Assembly: GCA_963669285.2 (NCBI GenBank)
Contig: CAXXSI010000030.1
Span: forward strand, 186,001 to 250,000
Direction: 5' to 3'
Origin: JAWKWH01 sp963669285
GTDB lineage: Bacteria; Pseudomonadota; Alphaproteobacteria; Rhizobiales; Rhizobiaceae
DNA length: 64,000 bases
The translations under genes and the position numbers were made by a program. Of the stretch, positions 1-8,817 are shown piece after piece; positions within the stretch are counted from its first letter, which is position 1, and the number at the start of each line of letters is the position of its first letter. Below the pieces are notes generated by a model, which worked only from the letters and a program-made list of their open reading frames with translations, ran no database searches and was not told the DNA's origin.

Positions 1-827
1 ACGCCCTGAACAATCACCGGACGTTCTGGATTGTCACGCGAGAAAACGATGCCTTTGATGCGCAACAGGTCGATGTCGGTCCGGCTGCGCAACAGGTCGA
101 GAAAACCCTCCACACGGTGCCACTCCAGCGGCCGGTCGTGGGTGATTACATGCGCGGTCGCGGACGCCCCATGGTGATGATGATCGTGATCGTGCTTGAA
201 TTCGCCAGGCGCGAGACCGTGAATTTCGAGCTTGAGTAGACGTGTCGGATGCAATTCGACATCACTATCCCGCACCACACGGCCCGATGTTGCCGTTTCG
301 ATCCTGGTTATGAGATTTCCGGGAGTATCTGCCTCGGCCAATCCGGTCTTGGTGAGCACAACGATGTCTGCCGCTGCTAGTTGCCGCCTTGCTTCTTCAT
401 GATCACGCAGCGCGTCTGATCCCACAATGGCATCGAATGTCGTGATAACCCGGTCGATGCGCAATGCTTGACATAATGCCGGATGACTTTGGATTGCATG
501 CAGGACCGGCACCGGATCGGCCATGCCGGTGGTCTCGATAACGATCCGCGACAGCTTGCTGATCTTGCCGGTTTGAAGCCTGTCAACCAGATCGGCAAGC
601 GTTTCAGCCAGCTCTCCGCGTACTGTGCAGCACAGACACCCACCGGGAATTTCGATAATCTCTTCGCTGGTTTTCTCAACCAGCAGATGGTCGATTGCGA
701 TTTCTCCGAATTCATTGACGATAACCGCCGTATCGCGCAGCGCCGGATCAGCCAGGATCCGGTTGATCAGCGTTGTTTTCCCCGATCCGAGAAACCCGGT
801 CACCACAATGACATCGATCGGAAACAT
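1..827 (-). CDS. CobW/COG0523-family G3E GTPase (partial)
   Basis: Metal-chaperone-type P-loop GTPase, cut at its C-terminus by the window edge. The protein starts MFPIDVIVVTGFLGSGKTT with a clean Walker A (GFLGSGKTT) at residues 11-19. The family metal-binding CxCC motif follows within GGCLCCTVRGEL. A histidine-rich loop (HDHDHHHHG) leads into the CobW C-terminal domain, which is still open at base 1 (RIKGIVFSRDNPERP...). CobW-like GTPases deliver zinc, cobalt or other metals to client proteins, and the His stretch fits metal handling. The gene starts 9 bp after the stop of the upstream D,D-carboxypeptidase, so the two are probably cotranscribed. The metal and client cannot be named from sequence. 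Confidence 0.9.
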   Translation of the reverse strand, partial: MFPIDVIVVTGFLGSGKTTLINRILADPALRDTAVIVNEFGEIAIDHLLVEKTSEEIIEIPGGCLCCTVRGELAETLADLVDRLQTGKISKLSRIVIETTGMADPVPVLHAIQSHPALCQALRIDRVITTFDAIVGSDALRDHEEARRQLAAADIVVLTKTGLAEADTPGNLITRIETATSGRVVRDSDVELHPTRLLKLEIHGLAPGEFKHDHDHHHHGASATAHVITHDRPLEWHRVEGFLDLLRSRTDIDLLRIKGIVFSRDNPERPVIVQG

Positions 828-836
828 GCGGAAAAC

Positions 837-2042
837 CTACTGCAGTATCGTCGGCCGCGGGGTCGGAATCGGAATGCCGCCATGGAGCTCCATTTCCGGA
901 TCGATCGGCGGCTTCAATGCCAGTTCCTGCGGCGCATATTCTGGTCGCGGCGTCGGGACCGGTACGTTCGCGTAGATCTCCGGCGCCGGCCCAACAGCAC
1001 CGCCGAGGCCGACCGTCTCAATGCGCGGTTCGCGGTCCAGAGGTTTCAGGTTGCGTGAGCGAATAATCATCCTGCCCTTGCTATCGCGGCTGTCCCAGCG
1101 CTGCGCCTGCGCCTTCTTGGTGCAAATTGCCGGGCGCATGTTTGGCGCCTTGTTGCGAGACGCGCCATAGGCCGCCAAATCCGAAATGCGGGTGCCGGCA
1201 GAACGTCGCTTCTTAAATCCTGCGGCCAACAGGTCGGCTGCGGTTTCGCCGCGTTCCTGCTGAGATGTTGCGCCGAGCACGACGGTGACGAGCGTTCTTC
1301 CACCACGTGTGGACGATCCCACCAGATTAAAGCCGGACGCGCAGATAAATCCGGTCTTCATGCCGTCCGCGCCGGCAAAGCGGCCCAGCAGAATGTTGTA
1401 GGATCGCAGCACCTTCTTTCCGGCCTTGATCGCCTCAAGCTTGAAATATTGGTCATACTGCGGAAATTCGCGCCTGACCGCGGCCGAGAGGATCGCAAGA
1501 TCGCGTGCATTGGAATATTGGCGCTTGTCATGCAGCCCGTTGGGATTGATGAAGTTGCTGCCGGTCATTCCGAGCCGCTTGGCTTCGCGGTTCATGCGTC
1601 GGGCGAATTCACGCTCCGAGCCGGCAATACCCTCGGCGATCGCGACTGCGACATCGTTGGCCGATTTGACGATCAGCATTTTCAACGCGTTGTCCAGCGT
1701 CATTTCCGATCCCGGCTTGTAGCCCATTTTGCTGGGCGGTTCCTTGGCCGCGTTTTTCGACATGCGGATCGGCGACTTCAGTGTCAGCTGTCCCGCCTTG
1801 ACTGCCCGAAAGGCAACATAGGCGGTCATGATCTTGGTAAGCGAAGCCGGGTACCATCGCTGGAAGGCATTGCGATGGGAGAGCACCCGACCCGATTTGG
1901 CGTCGACAACAATCGTCGCGCCCGGTGCGGCAGTCGCCGGGGATTGTGAATAGAGCGCAACGGCTGATGCTGCCAACGCGTAGGCGATCAATAGGCGGAT
2001 TAAGCGCAGTTTCATTTCCCAAGCCCGTTTGTTCATCTGCAA
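837..2042 (-). CDS. D-alanyl-D-alanine carboxypeptidase (PBP5/6-like, peptidase S11)
   Basis: Periplasmic low-molecular-mass penicillin-binding protein that trims the terminal D-Ala from peptidoglycan stem peptides. All three active-site motifs are present in order: SLTK (Ser67, Lys70), SAN (127-129) and KTG (229-231). An N-terminal hydrophobic stretch (about residues 11-31) is a signal peptide or anchor. The C-terminus is a low-complexity Pro/Arg tail with two PTPRP motifs instead of a clear PBP5 C-terminal domain. The listed start gives 401 residues; Met10 (MKLRLIRLL) starts directly at the signal sequence and is an equally good start. It is the first gene of a two-gene unit with the CobW GTPase. 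Confidence 0.9.
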   Translation of the reverse strand: MQMNKRAWEMKLRLIRLLIAYALAASAVALYSQSPATAAPGATIVVDAKSGRVLSHRNAFQRWYPASLTKIMTAYVAFRAVKAGQLTLKSPIRMSKNAAKEPPSKMGYKPGSEMTLDNALKMLIVKSANDVAVAIAEGIAGSEREFARRMNREAKRLGMTGSNFINPNGLHDKRQYSNARDLAILSAAVRREFPQYDQYFKLEAIKAGKKVLRSYNILLGRFAGADGMKTGFICASGFNLVGSSTRGGRTLVTVVLGATSQQERGETAADLLAAGFKKRRSAGTRISDLAAYGASRNKAPNMRPAICTKKAQAQRWDSRDSKGRMIIRSRNLKPLDREPRIETVGLGGAVGPAPEIYANVPVPTPRPEYAPQELALKPPIDPEMELHGGIPIPTPRPTILQ

Positions 2043-2228
2043 ATCTGCTCAAAAAATTTCGTAGCGATTTGCAATAGACAGATGCGCCCCTACTTGCATA
2101 GCTTAGAGCAATTGCGACGTCGGGCCAAAACCTATCTAACGCATGCGCCGCCATTATGGCAAAACACAGTGTTGCGACCGGGTCCGGAAAGTCGCCAATC
2201 GAAAAATGAATACAGGGGAGACCACAAA

Positions 2229-3395
2229 ATGCCAGTTATGAATCGCGCCGCCGAATTGCAGGACGAGGTCGCCGGTTGGCGCAGGCGGATCCACGAGAAT
2301 CCGGAATTGCTGTTCGATCTGTTCAAAACGTCGAAACTGGTCGAGGAAAAGCTCAAATCATTTGGCCTCGACGAAGTCGTGCCCGGGATTGCCAAGACCG
2401 GTGTTGTCGGTGTGATCAAGGGCAATCTGGGCGACGGACCGACAATTGGCCTGCGCGCCGACATGGACGCGCTGCCGATCAGCGAGATTACCGGCAAGGA
2501 CTGGGCTTCCAAAACCCCTGATGTGATGCATGCCTGTGGGCACGACGGACATACCGCCATGCTGCTGGGTGCTGCGAAATATTTGGCCGAAACGCGCAAT
2601 TTTGCCGGTTCGATCGCGGTAATCTTCCAACCTGCCGAGGAGGGCGGCGGCGGTGGCAACGTCATGGTCCAGGAGGGCATGATGGAGCGCTTCGCGATCG
2701 ACAAGGTGTTCGGCATGCACAACATGCCGGGTTTGCCGGTAGGCGAGTTTGCCACCAGGGTCGGTCCGCTTATGGCGGCGACGGTCGAATTCACGATCAC
2801 CGTCACGGGACGCGGCGGCCATGCCGCCCAGCCGAACAAGACGATCGATCCGATCGTCATCAGTTCGCAGATCGTGTCGGCCATGCAGTCGATCGTTTCG
2901 CGGTCCACCAATCCCGTTGATTCACTCGTTGTTTCCGTGACCAAGTTCAATGCCGGAACGGCCTACAACGTCATTCCCGAAGACGCGGTCATCGCCGGGA
3001 CTTGCCGTTATCTCAACAAGGAGGTCGGCGAAATGGCAGTCGAGCGGCTGACGGAGATCGCCAACAGCATTGCCGTGGCACATGGCGCCAAGGCAGATGT
3101 AAAAATCGACTGGAACTATCCGGTAACGGTCAATCATGAGGAAGAAACCGGCTTTGCAGCCGATATCGCAAGCGAGATCGCCGGTCTGGGAAAAGTCGAG
3201 CGCAATGTGCCTCCGGTGCTGGGAGGGGAAGATTTCTCCTACATGCTGGAAGCTCGTCCCGGTGCTTTCATCTTTATCGGAAACGGCGAAAGTGCCGGCC
3301 TTCATCACCCGGAATACGATTTCAACGACGAGGTCATCCCGCATGGAATCAGCTATTGGGTGAAACTCGCCGAAACCGCCCTGGCGCCCTCGTGA
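2229..3395 (+). CDS. M20-family metal-dependent amidohydrolase (HipO/ILR1-like)
   Basis: Zinc or manganese amidohydrolase of the hippurate hydrolase/N-acyl-amino-acid deacylase group, 388 residues and cytoplasmic. Metal-ligand motifs are intact: GLRADMDALPI, HACGHDGHTAML (about residue 100), QPAEEGGGG, the dimerisation-domain GRGGHAAQP, and a C-terminal GGEDFSYM plus GLHHPEYDF. An in-frame extension reaches back to 2082. I chose ATG 2229 because it follows a GGGGA ribosome site and the homology begins there. The gene lies 157 bp upstream of the aryl-CoA operon on the same strand and could supply it with a deacylated aromatic acid, but the substrate is not readable from sequence. Confidence 0.9.
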   Translation: MPVMNRAAELQDEVAGWRRRIHENPELLFDLFKTSKLVEEKLKSFGLDEVVPGIAKTGVVGVIKGNLGDGPTIGLRADMDALPISEITGKDWASKTPDVMHACGHDGHTAMLLGAAKYLAETRNFAGSIAVIFQPAEEGGGGGNVMVQEGMMERFAIDKVFGMHNMPGLPVGEFATRVGPLMAATVEFTITVTGRGGHAAQPNKTIDPIVISSQIVSAMQSIVSRSTNPVDSLVVSVTKFNAGTAYNVIPEDAVIAGTCRYLNKEVGEMAVERLTEIANSIAVAHGAKADVKIDWNYPVTVNHEEETGFAADIASEIAGLGKVERNVPPVLGGEDFSYMLEARPGAFIFIGNGESAGLHHPEYDFNDEVIPHGISYWVKLAETALAPS

Positions 3396-3552
3396 GGCCG
3401 TGTCATCAAGGGTCGGGCAACAAGTGCCTGACCGTCGGATGAACATTATTCGGAACCTAAATATTTTAAGCTTGAAATAAATTCACTATCGGGACTATGA
3501 TCCCTTTGGCCGGATTGCGCTGCATCAGCCGCGGCGCCGGCGGGAGGATCGA

Positions 3553-4311
3553 TTGAACCTACATGGTCGGCATGCACTCGTAACAGGTGGCGGTACTGGC
3601 GTCGGTGCTGCAATTGCCATCGCGCTGCATGAAGCCGGAGCCCGGGTCACCATTGCCGGTCGTCGCAGCGAACCGCTGGAAGTGCTTGCAGCGAAACATG
3701 AACGGATGCAGCCGGTGGGCTGCGATGTCACTGATGCAGCTTCTGTTTCCAACTGTTTCGACCGGGCGGCGGAGGCAAATGGCCCGATCGATATTGCCGT
3801 CGCCAATGCCGGAGCTGCCTTGGCGAAGCCGTTTTCAAAGCAGTCAACCGACGATCTTCGATCAATGCTTGACGTCAATCTTGTCGGTGTCTTCCACATC
3901 TGGCAGGCAGCTTTGCCGGCCATGCGCGATGCCGGCTGGGGCCGATTGATCTGTGTTGCCTCGACTGCCGGTCTCAAAGGCTATTCCTACGTCTCGTCCT
4001 ACTGCGCGGCCAAACATGGCGTGGTCGGCCTTACCCGTTCGCTGGCGCTCGAACTGGCGGAGACCGGCGTGACGGTCAATGCCATATGCCCCGGCTACAC
4101 TGAGACCGAACTTCTCGGATCCGCGTTGGACAATATCGTGCGCAGTACCGGTCTGACGCGTGACCAGGCCACAAAAACGCTCAAACGCAACAATCCCCAA
4201 AACCGGTTCGTTCAACCCGACGAAGTCGCAGATGCCATACTCTGGCTGTGCGGCGACAAGGCCGGATCGGTGAATGGTGCGGCCTTACCCATATCGGGGG
4301 GTGAGGTATGA
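3553..4311 (+). CDS. SDR-family NAD(P)-dependent oxidoreductase (hydroxyacyl-CoA dehydrogenase-type)
   Basis: Classical short-chain dehydrogenase, 252 residues. The Rossmann nucleotide motif TGGGTGVG is at residues 11-18, an NAG motif (VANAGAA) near residue 85, and the catalytic Tyr150/Lys154 in SYCAAKH. The start is TTG, preceded by a strong GGGAGGA seven bases upstream; no ATG fits better. It is the first gene of an operon in which each next gene overlaps by 1-4 bp (MarR, enoyl-CoA hydratase, acyl-CoA dehydrogenase, CoA ligase). The likely role is oxidation of a 3-hydroxyacyl-CoA intermediate during aromatic-acid breakdown (inference from neighbours). Confidence 0.88.
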   Translation: MNLHGRHALVTGGGTGVGAAIAIALHEAGARVTIAGRRSEPLEVLAAKHERMQPVGCDVTDAASVSNCFDRAAEANGPIDIAVANAGAALAKPFSKQSTDDLRSMLDVNLVGVFHIWQAALPAMRDAGWGRLICVASTAGLKGYSYVSSYCAAKHGVVGLTRSLALELAETGVTVNAICPGYTETELLGSALDNIVRSTGLTRDQATKTLKRNNPQNRFVQPDEVADAILWLCGDKAGSVNGAALPISGGEV

Positions 4312-4793
4312 ACCTGGCCAATATGAAGACCGCCGACAGCCAATCGTCGAAAGCCCGGCTACGGCTTTGGTTGCGCTTGCTGAAGGCGCAACGAAGAGTC
4401 GAAGCCGAACTGCGCGAAAGGCTGCGCACGGAATTCGGCTCCACGTTGCCGCGTTTCGATGTGCTGTCCGCGCTCTATCGTTCCCAGAATGGCCTGCGGA
4501 TGAGCGAATTGTCCGACGAGCTGATGGTGTCCAACGGCAATGTGACCGGTATTGTCGACCGCCTTGTCGATGATGGTACCGTGGTTCGCGTTCCGGTCGA
4601 TAGCGACCGCCGCGCCATGCGTGTTCGCCTGACAGACAAGGGAACCGCGTATTTTCAGGAACTGGCCACTGTTCACGAAGGCTGGGTTTCGGACCTGTTC
4701 GCGATGTTCGGCAAGGATCAGGCGGAAGATCTGGCGACTGCATTACATGCAATTGCCGACAAGCCGATCAAGAAGAAAGAGGGTGTCCGATGA
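4308..4793 (+). CDS. MarR-family transcriptional regulator
   Basis: 161-residue winged-helix regulator. The DNA-binding region spans the recognition helix (LSDELMVSNGNVTGIVDRL) and the wing (DSDRRAMRVRLT). It overlaps the SDR stop by ATGA and the following enoyl-CoA hydratase start by ATGA, so it sits inside the catabolic operon it probably controls. MarR proteins of aromatic-CoA operons usually sense the aryl-CoA thioester or the free acid; the ligand here is inferred. The C-terminus is lysine-rich (KKKEG). Confidence 0.9.
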   Translation: MNLANMKTADSQSSKARLRLWLRLLKAQRRVEAELRERLRTEFGSTLPRFDVLSALYRSQNGLRMSELSDELMVSNGNVTGIVDRLVDDGTVVRVPVDSDRRAMRVRLTDKGTAYFQELATVHEGWVSDLFAMFGKDQAEDLATALHAIADKPIKKKEGVR

Positions 4794-5599
4794 ACGCGGT
4801 CTCAACATCACCGCAGCATTTTCAGCTTCGCATCGAGGATGGCATCGCCATCATCGCGCTTGACCGGCCGGAGCGAAAAAATCCGCTGACATTCGATAGC
4901 TATGCCGAATTGCGCGACTGGTTCCGTGATCTGCATTACGACGATGACGTCAAGGCGGTAGTGTTCAATTCCAACGGCGGCAACTTCTCATCCGGTGGCG
5001 ATGTGCACGATATCATCGGCCCGTTGACGAAGATGTCGATGAAGGAATTGCTGCGATTTACCCGCATGACCGGCGACCTGGTCAAGGCGATGGTCAATTG
5101 CGGAAAACCCGTCATTGCCGCCATTGACGGCATCTGTGTGGGTGCCGGAGCGATTATTGCCATGGCATCGGACCTGCGCATCGGCACGGCTGAGGCCAAG
5201 ACCGCCTTTCTGTTCACACGCGTCGGTCTGGCCGGCTGCGACATGGGAGCATGCGCCATCCTGCCGAGGATCATCGGGCAGGGCAGGGCGGCCGAACTGC
5301 TCTACACCGGTCGCTCGATGAGCGCCGAAGAAGGCGAGCGCTGGGGATTCTTCAATGCGCTGGTGGATGCGGACAAGCTCGAAGAGCAAGCCGTTACGAT
5401 GGCCAGACGCATTGCCGCCGGGCCGAACTTCGCCCACATGATGACCAAGACCATGCTGGCCCAGGAATGGTCGATGTCGATCGAGCAGGCCATTGAGGCG
5501 GAAGCCCAGGCCCAGGCGATCTGCATGCAGACCGGCGACTTCACTCGTGCCTATGAGGCGTTCGTTGCCAAGCAAAAACCAGTGTTCGAGGGTGACTGA
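4790..5599 (+). CDS. Enoyl-CoA hydratase/isomerase (crotonase) family protein
   Basis: 269-residue crotonase-fold enzyme. Family landmarks are LDRPERKNPLTFD near the N-terminus, the first oxyanion-hole segment SSGGDVHDI, and the second in the GAGAIIAMASDLRIGT region, followed by LPRIIGQGRAAELLYTG. It overlaps the preceding MarR stop by ATGA and shares one base (TGATGG) with the next gene. In the proposed aryl-CoA pathway it would hydrate a ring-derived enoyl-CoA or open the ring. The exact step cannot be assigned from sequence alone. Confidence 0.9.
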   Translation: MNAVSTSPQHFQLRIEDGIAIIALDRPERKNPLTFDSYAELRDWFRDLHYDDDVKAVVFNSNGGNFSSGGDVHDIIGPLTKMSMKELLRFTRMTGDLVKAMVNCGKPVIAAIDGICVGAGAIIAMASDLRIGTAEAKTAFLFTRVGLAGCDMGACAILPRIIGQGRAAELLYTGRSMSAEEGERWGFFNALVDADKLEEQAVTMARRIAAGPNFAHMMTKTMLAQEWSMSIEQAIEAEAQAQAICMQTGDFTRAYEAFVAKQKPVFEGD

Positions 5600-6768
5600 T
5601 GGCCGATCGCAGCTTTCTACAATGGCCGTTTTTCGAGGACCGGCATCGCGAACTGGCCGACCGGCTCGAAGATTGGGCCGCGTCCAACCTGGCGCACATT
5701 GATCACGATGACACCGATGCTGCCTGCCGTGCCCTCGTGGCCAAACTTGGCGATGACGGGTTCCTGGTCCATTCGGCAATCGATCCGGGAAACGAGGGTT
5801 CGAAACTGGATGTCAGGTCGCTCTGCCTGATACGCGAGACGCTGGCCCGCCATGATGGTCTTGCTGATTTCGCGTTCGCCATGCAGGGGCTGGGAACGGG
5901 CGCGATTTCGCTGTTCGGCACATCCGAACAAAAAAGCGAATGGCTGACCAAAACACGCGCCGGAACCGCTATTTCGGCATTCGCATTGACCGAACCGCAA
6001 TCGGGATCCGACGTGGCCAATTCCACCATGACTGCCGAGCCCGATGGCAACGGCTTCGTCCTTAACGGCGAAAAGACATGGATATCCAACGGTGGAATTG
6101 CCGGTATTTACACGGTATTTGCACGAACCGGCGAAGCGCCGGGCGCCAAGGGACTGTCGGCCTTTCTGGTGCCCGCTGACACGCCGGGCCTTGAGATTGC
6201 CGAACGGCTGGAGACGATCGCGCCGCATCCCTTGGCGCGGCTCAAGTTTGAAAACTGCCGTTTGCCCGGCTCTGCGCTCATCGGCGAGCGCGGCGCCGGA
6301 TTTCGCATTGCCATGTCGGTACTTGATACGTTCCGCACCACGGTTGCCGCTGCCGCGCTCGGCTTTTCCCGCCGGGCGCTCGACGAAGCGGCTTCACGGG
6401 TCACATCCAGGCAGGTCATGGGCGCGCCATTGATCGATCTGCAGATGGTACAGGGCCACATTGCCGATATGGCGGTGGATATCGATGCTTCTGCTCTGCT
6501 TGTCTACCGCGCAGCATGGGTGAAGGACATGGGCGCACCGCGCGTTTCCCGGGAGGCCGCAATGGCCAAACTGTTCTCGACCGACCACGCGCAGCAGGTC
6601 ATCGACAAGGCCGTTCAGCTTCACGGCGGGGACGGGGTCAAAAGCGGCCACATCGTCGAACGGCTGTACCGTGATATTCGCGCGCTGCGTATCTACGAAG
6701 GCGCGTCAGACGTTCAAAAGGTAATCATCGCACGCCAGACACTCGCCACGCTGGGAGACAAGCAATGA
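5599..6768 (+). CDS. Acyl-CoA dehydrogenase family protein
   Basis: 389-residue FAD-dependent acyl-CoA dehydrogenase with N-terminal helical, middle beta and C-terminal helical domains. Visible motifs are FALTEPQSGSDVANS (FAD/substrate contact), TWISNGG, QLHGGDGVKSG, and RIYEGASDVQK, the segment that carries the catalytic Glu in this family. The start codon overlaps the hydratase stop; its own stop overlaps the ligase start (ATGA). It probably oxidises an acyl-CoA intermediate of the operon's aromatic substrate, passing electrons to ETF. Confidence 0.92.
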   Translation: MADRSFLQWPFFEDRHRELADRLEDWAASNLAHIDHDDTDAACRALVAKLGDDGFLVHSAIDPGNEGSKLDVRSLCLIRETLARHDGLADFAFAMQGLGTGAISLFGTSEQKSEWLTKTRAGTAISAFALTEPQSGSDVANSTMTAEPDGNGFVLNGEKTWISNGGIAGIYTVFARTGEAPGAKGLSAFLVPADTPGLEIAERLETIAPHPLARLKFENCRLPGSALIGERGAGFRIAMSVLDTFRTTVAAAALGFSRRALDEAASRVTSRQVMGAPLIDLQMVQGHIADMAVDIDASALLVYRAAWVKDMGAPRVSREAAMAKLFSTDHAQQVIDKAVQLHGGDGVKSGHIVERLYRDIRALRIYEGASDVQKVIIARQTLATLGDKQ

Positions 6769-8397
6769 CCGGTCTCGGCCCCACCGCACATGTCGACACA
6801 TTCGCGCGGGACAATCTGCCCCCGCCGGACCAGCGACCTGACTTTCTGCTCGACCAATTCGGCTATCCCGAGCACATAAACGCCGGTGTCGAATTCACCG
6901 ACCGCATGGTCGAGCAGGGCTTTGGCGACCACACCGCACTGATCGGAAACGGCAGACGGCGCACCTACAAGGAACTTGCCGACTGGACCAACCGCCTTGC
7001 CCATACGCTCGTCAGCGATCTCGGTGTCAAACCGGGTAACCGCGTCCTTGTACGCTCGGCAAACAATCCGGCCATGGTCGCCTGCTGGCTGGCAGCCACC
7101 AAGGCGGGTGCGGTCGTTGTCAACACCATGCCGTTGCTGCGCACCGGTGAACTCACAAAGATCGTCGACAAGGCCGAAATCTCGCATGCGCTGTGCGATA
7201 CCCGGCTGATGGAAGACATCGTCGCCTGCGGCAAGAGCAGCAAATATCTGAAGACAATTGTCGGCTTCGACGGCACCGCAAATCACGATGCCGAACTCGA
7301 CCGGCTGGCGCTGGAAAAACCGGTGACCTTTGATGCGATCGCCACCGGCCGCGATGATGTCGCACTGCTGGGTTTTACCTCCGGAACAACCGGGTCACCC
7401 AAGGCGACCATGCATTTTCACCGCGACCTGCTGATTGTCGCCGACGGCTATGCCGGGGAAGTCCTTGGCGTAACCCCCGACGACGTCTTTGTCGGTTCGC
7501 CGCCTCTGGCGTTTACCTTCGGCCTTGGCGGGCTTGCGATCTTTCCGTCTGCGCTTCGGCGCCACCGCGACGCTTCTGGAAAGCGCCACCCCGCCCAACA
7601 TGATCGAGATCATCGAGAAATATAAGGCGACGGTGTGTTTTACCGCCCCCACCGCCTATCGCGCCATGTTGGCGGCGATGGAGGAAGGGGCGGATTTGTC
7701 GAGTTTGCGCGCAGCGGTTTCCGCCGGCGAAACCTTGCCCGCGCCGGTCTATCAGGACTGGATCAAAAAGACCGGCAAGCCGATGCTCGACGGCATCGGC
7801 GCCACCGAATTGCTGCACATCTTCATCTCCAACCGGTTTGACGACCACCGCCCGGCTTGCACCGGTAAACCGGTCACCGGCTATGAGGCCAAGATCATTG
7901 GCGAAGATGGTGAGGATCTGCCGCCGGGCTCCGTTGGCAGGCTTGCGGTGCGCGGACCAACCGGCTGCCGCTATTTGGCGGATGAGCGGCAATCCGAATA
8001 CGTCATCGACGGCTGGAACGTGACCGGTGATGCGTTTTCGATGGACGAAGACGGCTATTTCCATTTTGCTGCCCGCAGCGACGACATGATCATCTCCGCC
8101 GGTTACAACATCGCCGGGCCGGAAGTGGAGGCGGCACTGCTGTCGCATCCCGACGTCGCCGAATGCGCCGTTGTTGGTGCGCCGGATGAAGAGCGCGGCG
8201 AAATCGTCGAGGCCCACGTGGTGCTCAATGAAGGCGTGGAGGCATCGAAACTGACAACGAAACTGTTGCAGGATCATGTCAAGGCCGAGATCGCACCTTA
8301 CAAATACCCGCGCTCGGTGAAATTCATCGATGAATTGCCCAAAACGCAGACCGGCAAGATTCAGCGTTTTCGCCTGCGTGAAGGCCGATCCGGATAG
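6765..8397 (+). CDS. Aryl-CoA ligase, 2-aminobenzoate-/benzoate-CoA ligase type (frameshifted in this sequence)
   Basis: AMP-forming acyl-CoA synthetase that activates an aromatic acid to its CoA thioester. The first part carries the P-loop FTSGTTGSPK. The second carries GATELLHIF, the hinge/adenylation region SDDMIISAGYNIAGPEVE and the C-terminal lysine motif PKTQTGKIQR. The reading frame changes near 7547-7549: GGLAIFP continues as LRFGATATLL only if one T of CCGTCTGCG is removed. With that correction the gene is one continuous protein of about 543 residues, normal for the family. The N-terminal DNLPPPDQRPDF and YPEHINAG segments recall 2-aminobenzoate-CoA ligases. The start overlaps the acyl-CoA dehydrogenase stop (ATGA). 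Confidence 0.85.
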
Positions 8398-8421
8398 CGG
8401 CAACACTGGAGTATGTTCGAA

Positions 8422-8817
8422 ATGGCGAATGAGATTGTTCATCCGCAATCATGGTTGCCTGCCAAGGGCTATGCCAACGGTGTTCTGACCAGAGATGGAA
8501 CGCTTTATGTCGGCGGCCAGATCGGTTGGAACGCGCAGCAGAAATTCGAGACCCATGACTTTATCGGTCAGATGAAACAGGCATTGCAGAACATTGTCGC
8601 GGTGCTGGCCGAAGCCGGCGGCAAGACCGAGGATATTGTACGGCTGACCTGGTACGTGATCGACAAGCGTGAGTATCTGGCCAGACAGGCCGAGGTCGGG
8701 CGCGCCTACCGAGATGTATTGGGCCGTCATTTTCCGGCCATGACCATGGTGGTGGTCAGCGAATTGGTCGAAGACGAGGCGCTGCTGGAGATCGAGGCAA
8801 CGGCGCAGTTGGCGTAG
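8422..8817 (+). CDS. RidA/YjgF-family protein (enamine/imine deaminase-like)
   Basis: About 131 residues spanning the complete RidA fold: PAKGYANGVL at the N-terminus, TLYVGGQIGWN, LAEAGGKTEDIVRLTWYV, and HFPAMTMVVVSELV. ATG 8422 was preferred over ATG 8413 because GGAG at 8408-8411 is correctly spaced only for 8422. RidA proteins hydrolyse reactive enamines or imines. In an anthranilate-CoA pathway the amino group is lost through such an intermediate, which gives a plausible reason for its place as last gene of this operon (inference). It faces the formamidase-like gene on the other strand. Confidence 0.88.
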   Translation: MANEIVHPQSWLPAKGYANGVLTRDGTLYVGGQIGWNAQQKFETHDFIGQMKQALQNIVAVLAEAGGKTEDIVRLTWYVIDKREYLARQAEVGRAYRDVLGRHFPAMTMVVVSELVEDEALLEIEATAQLA

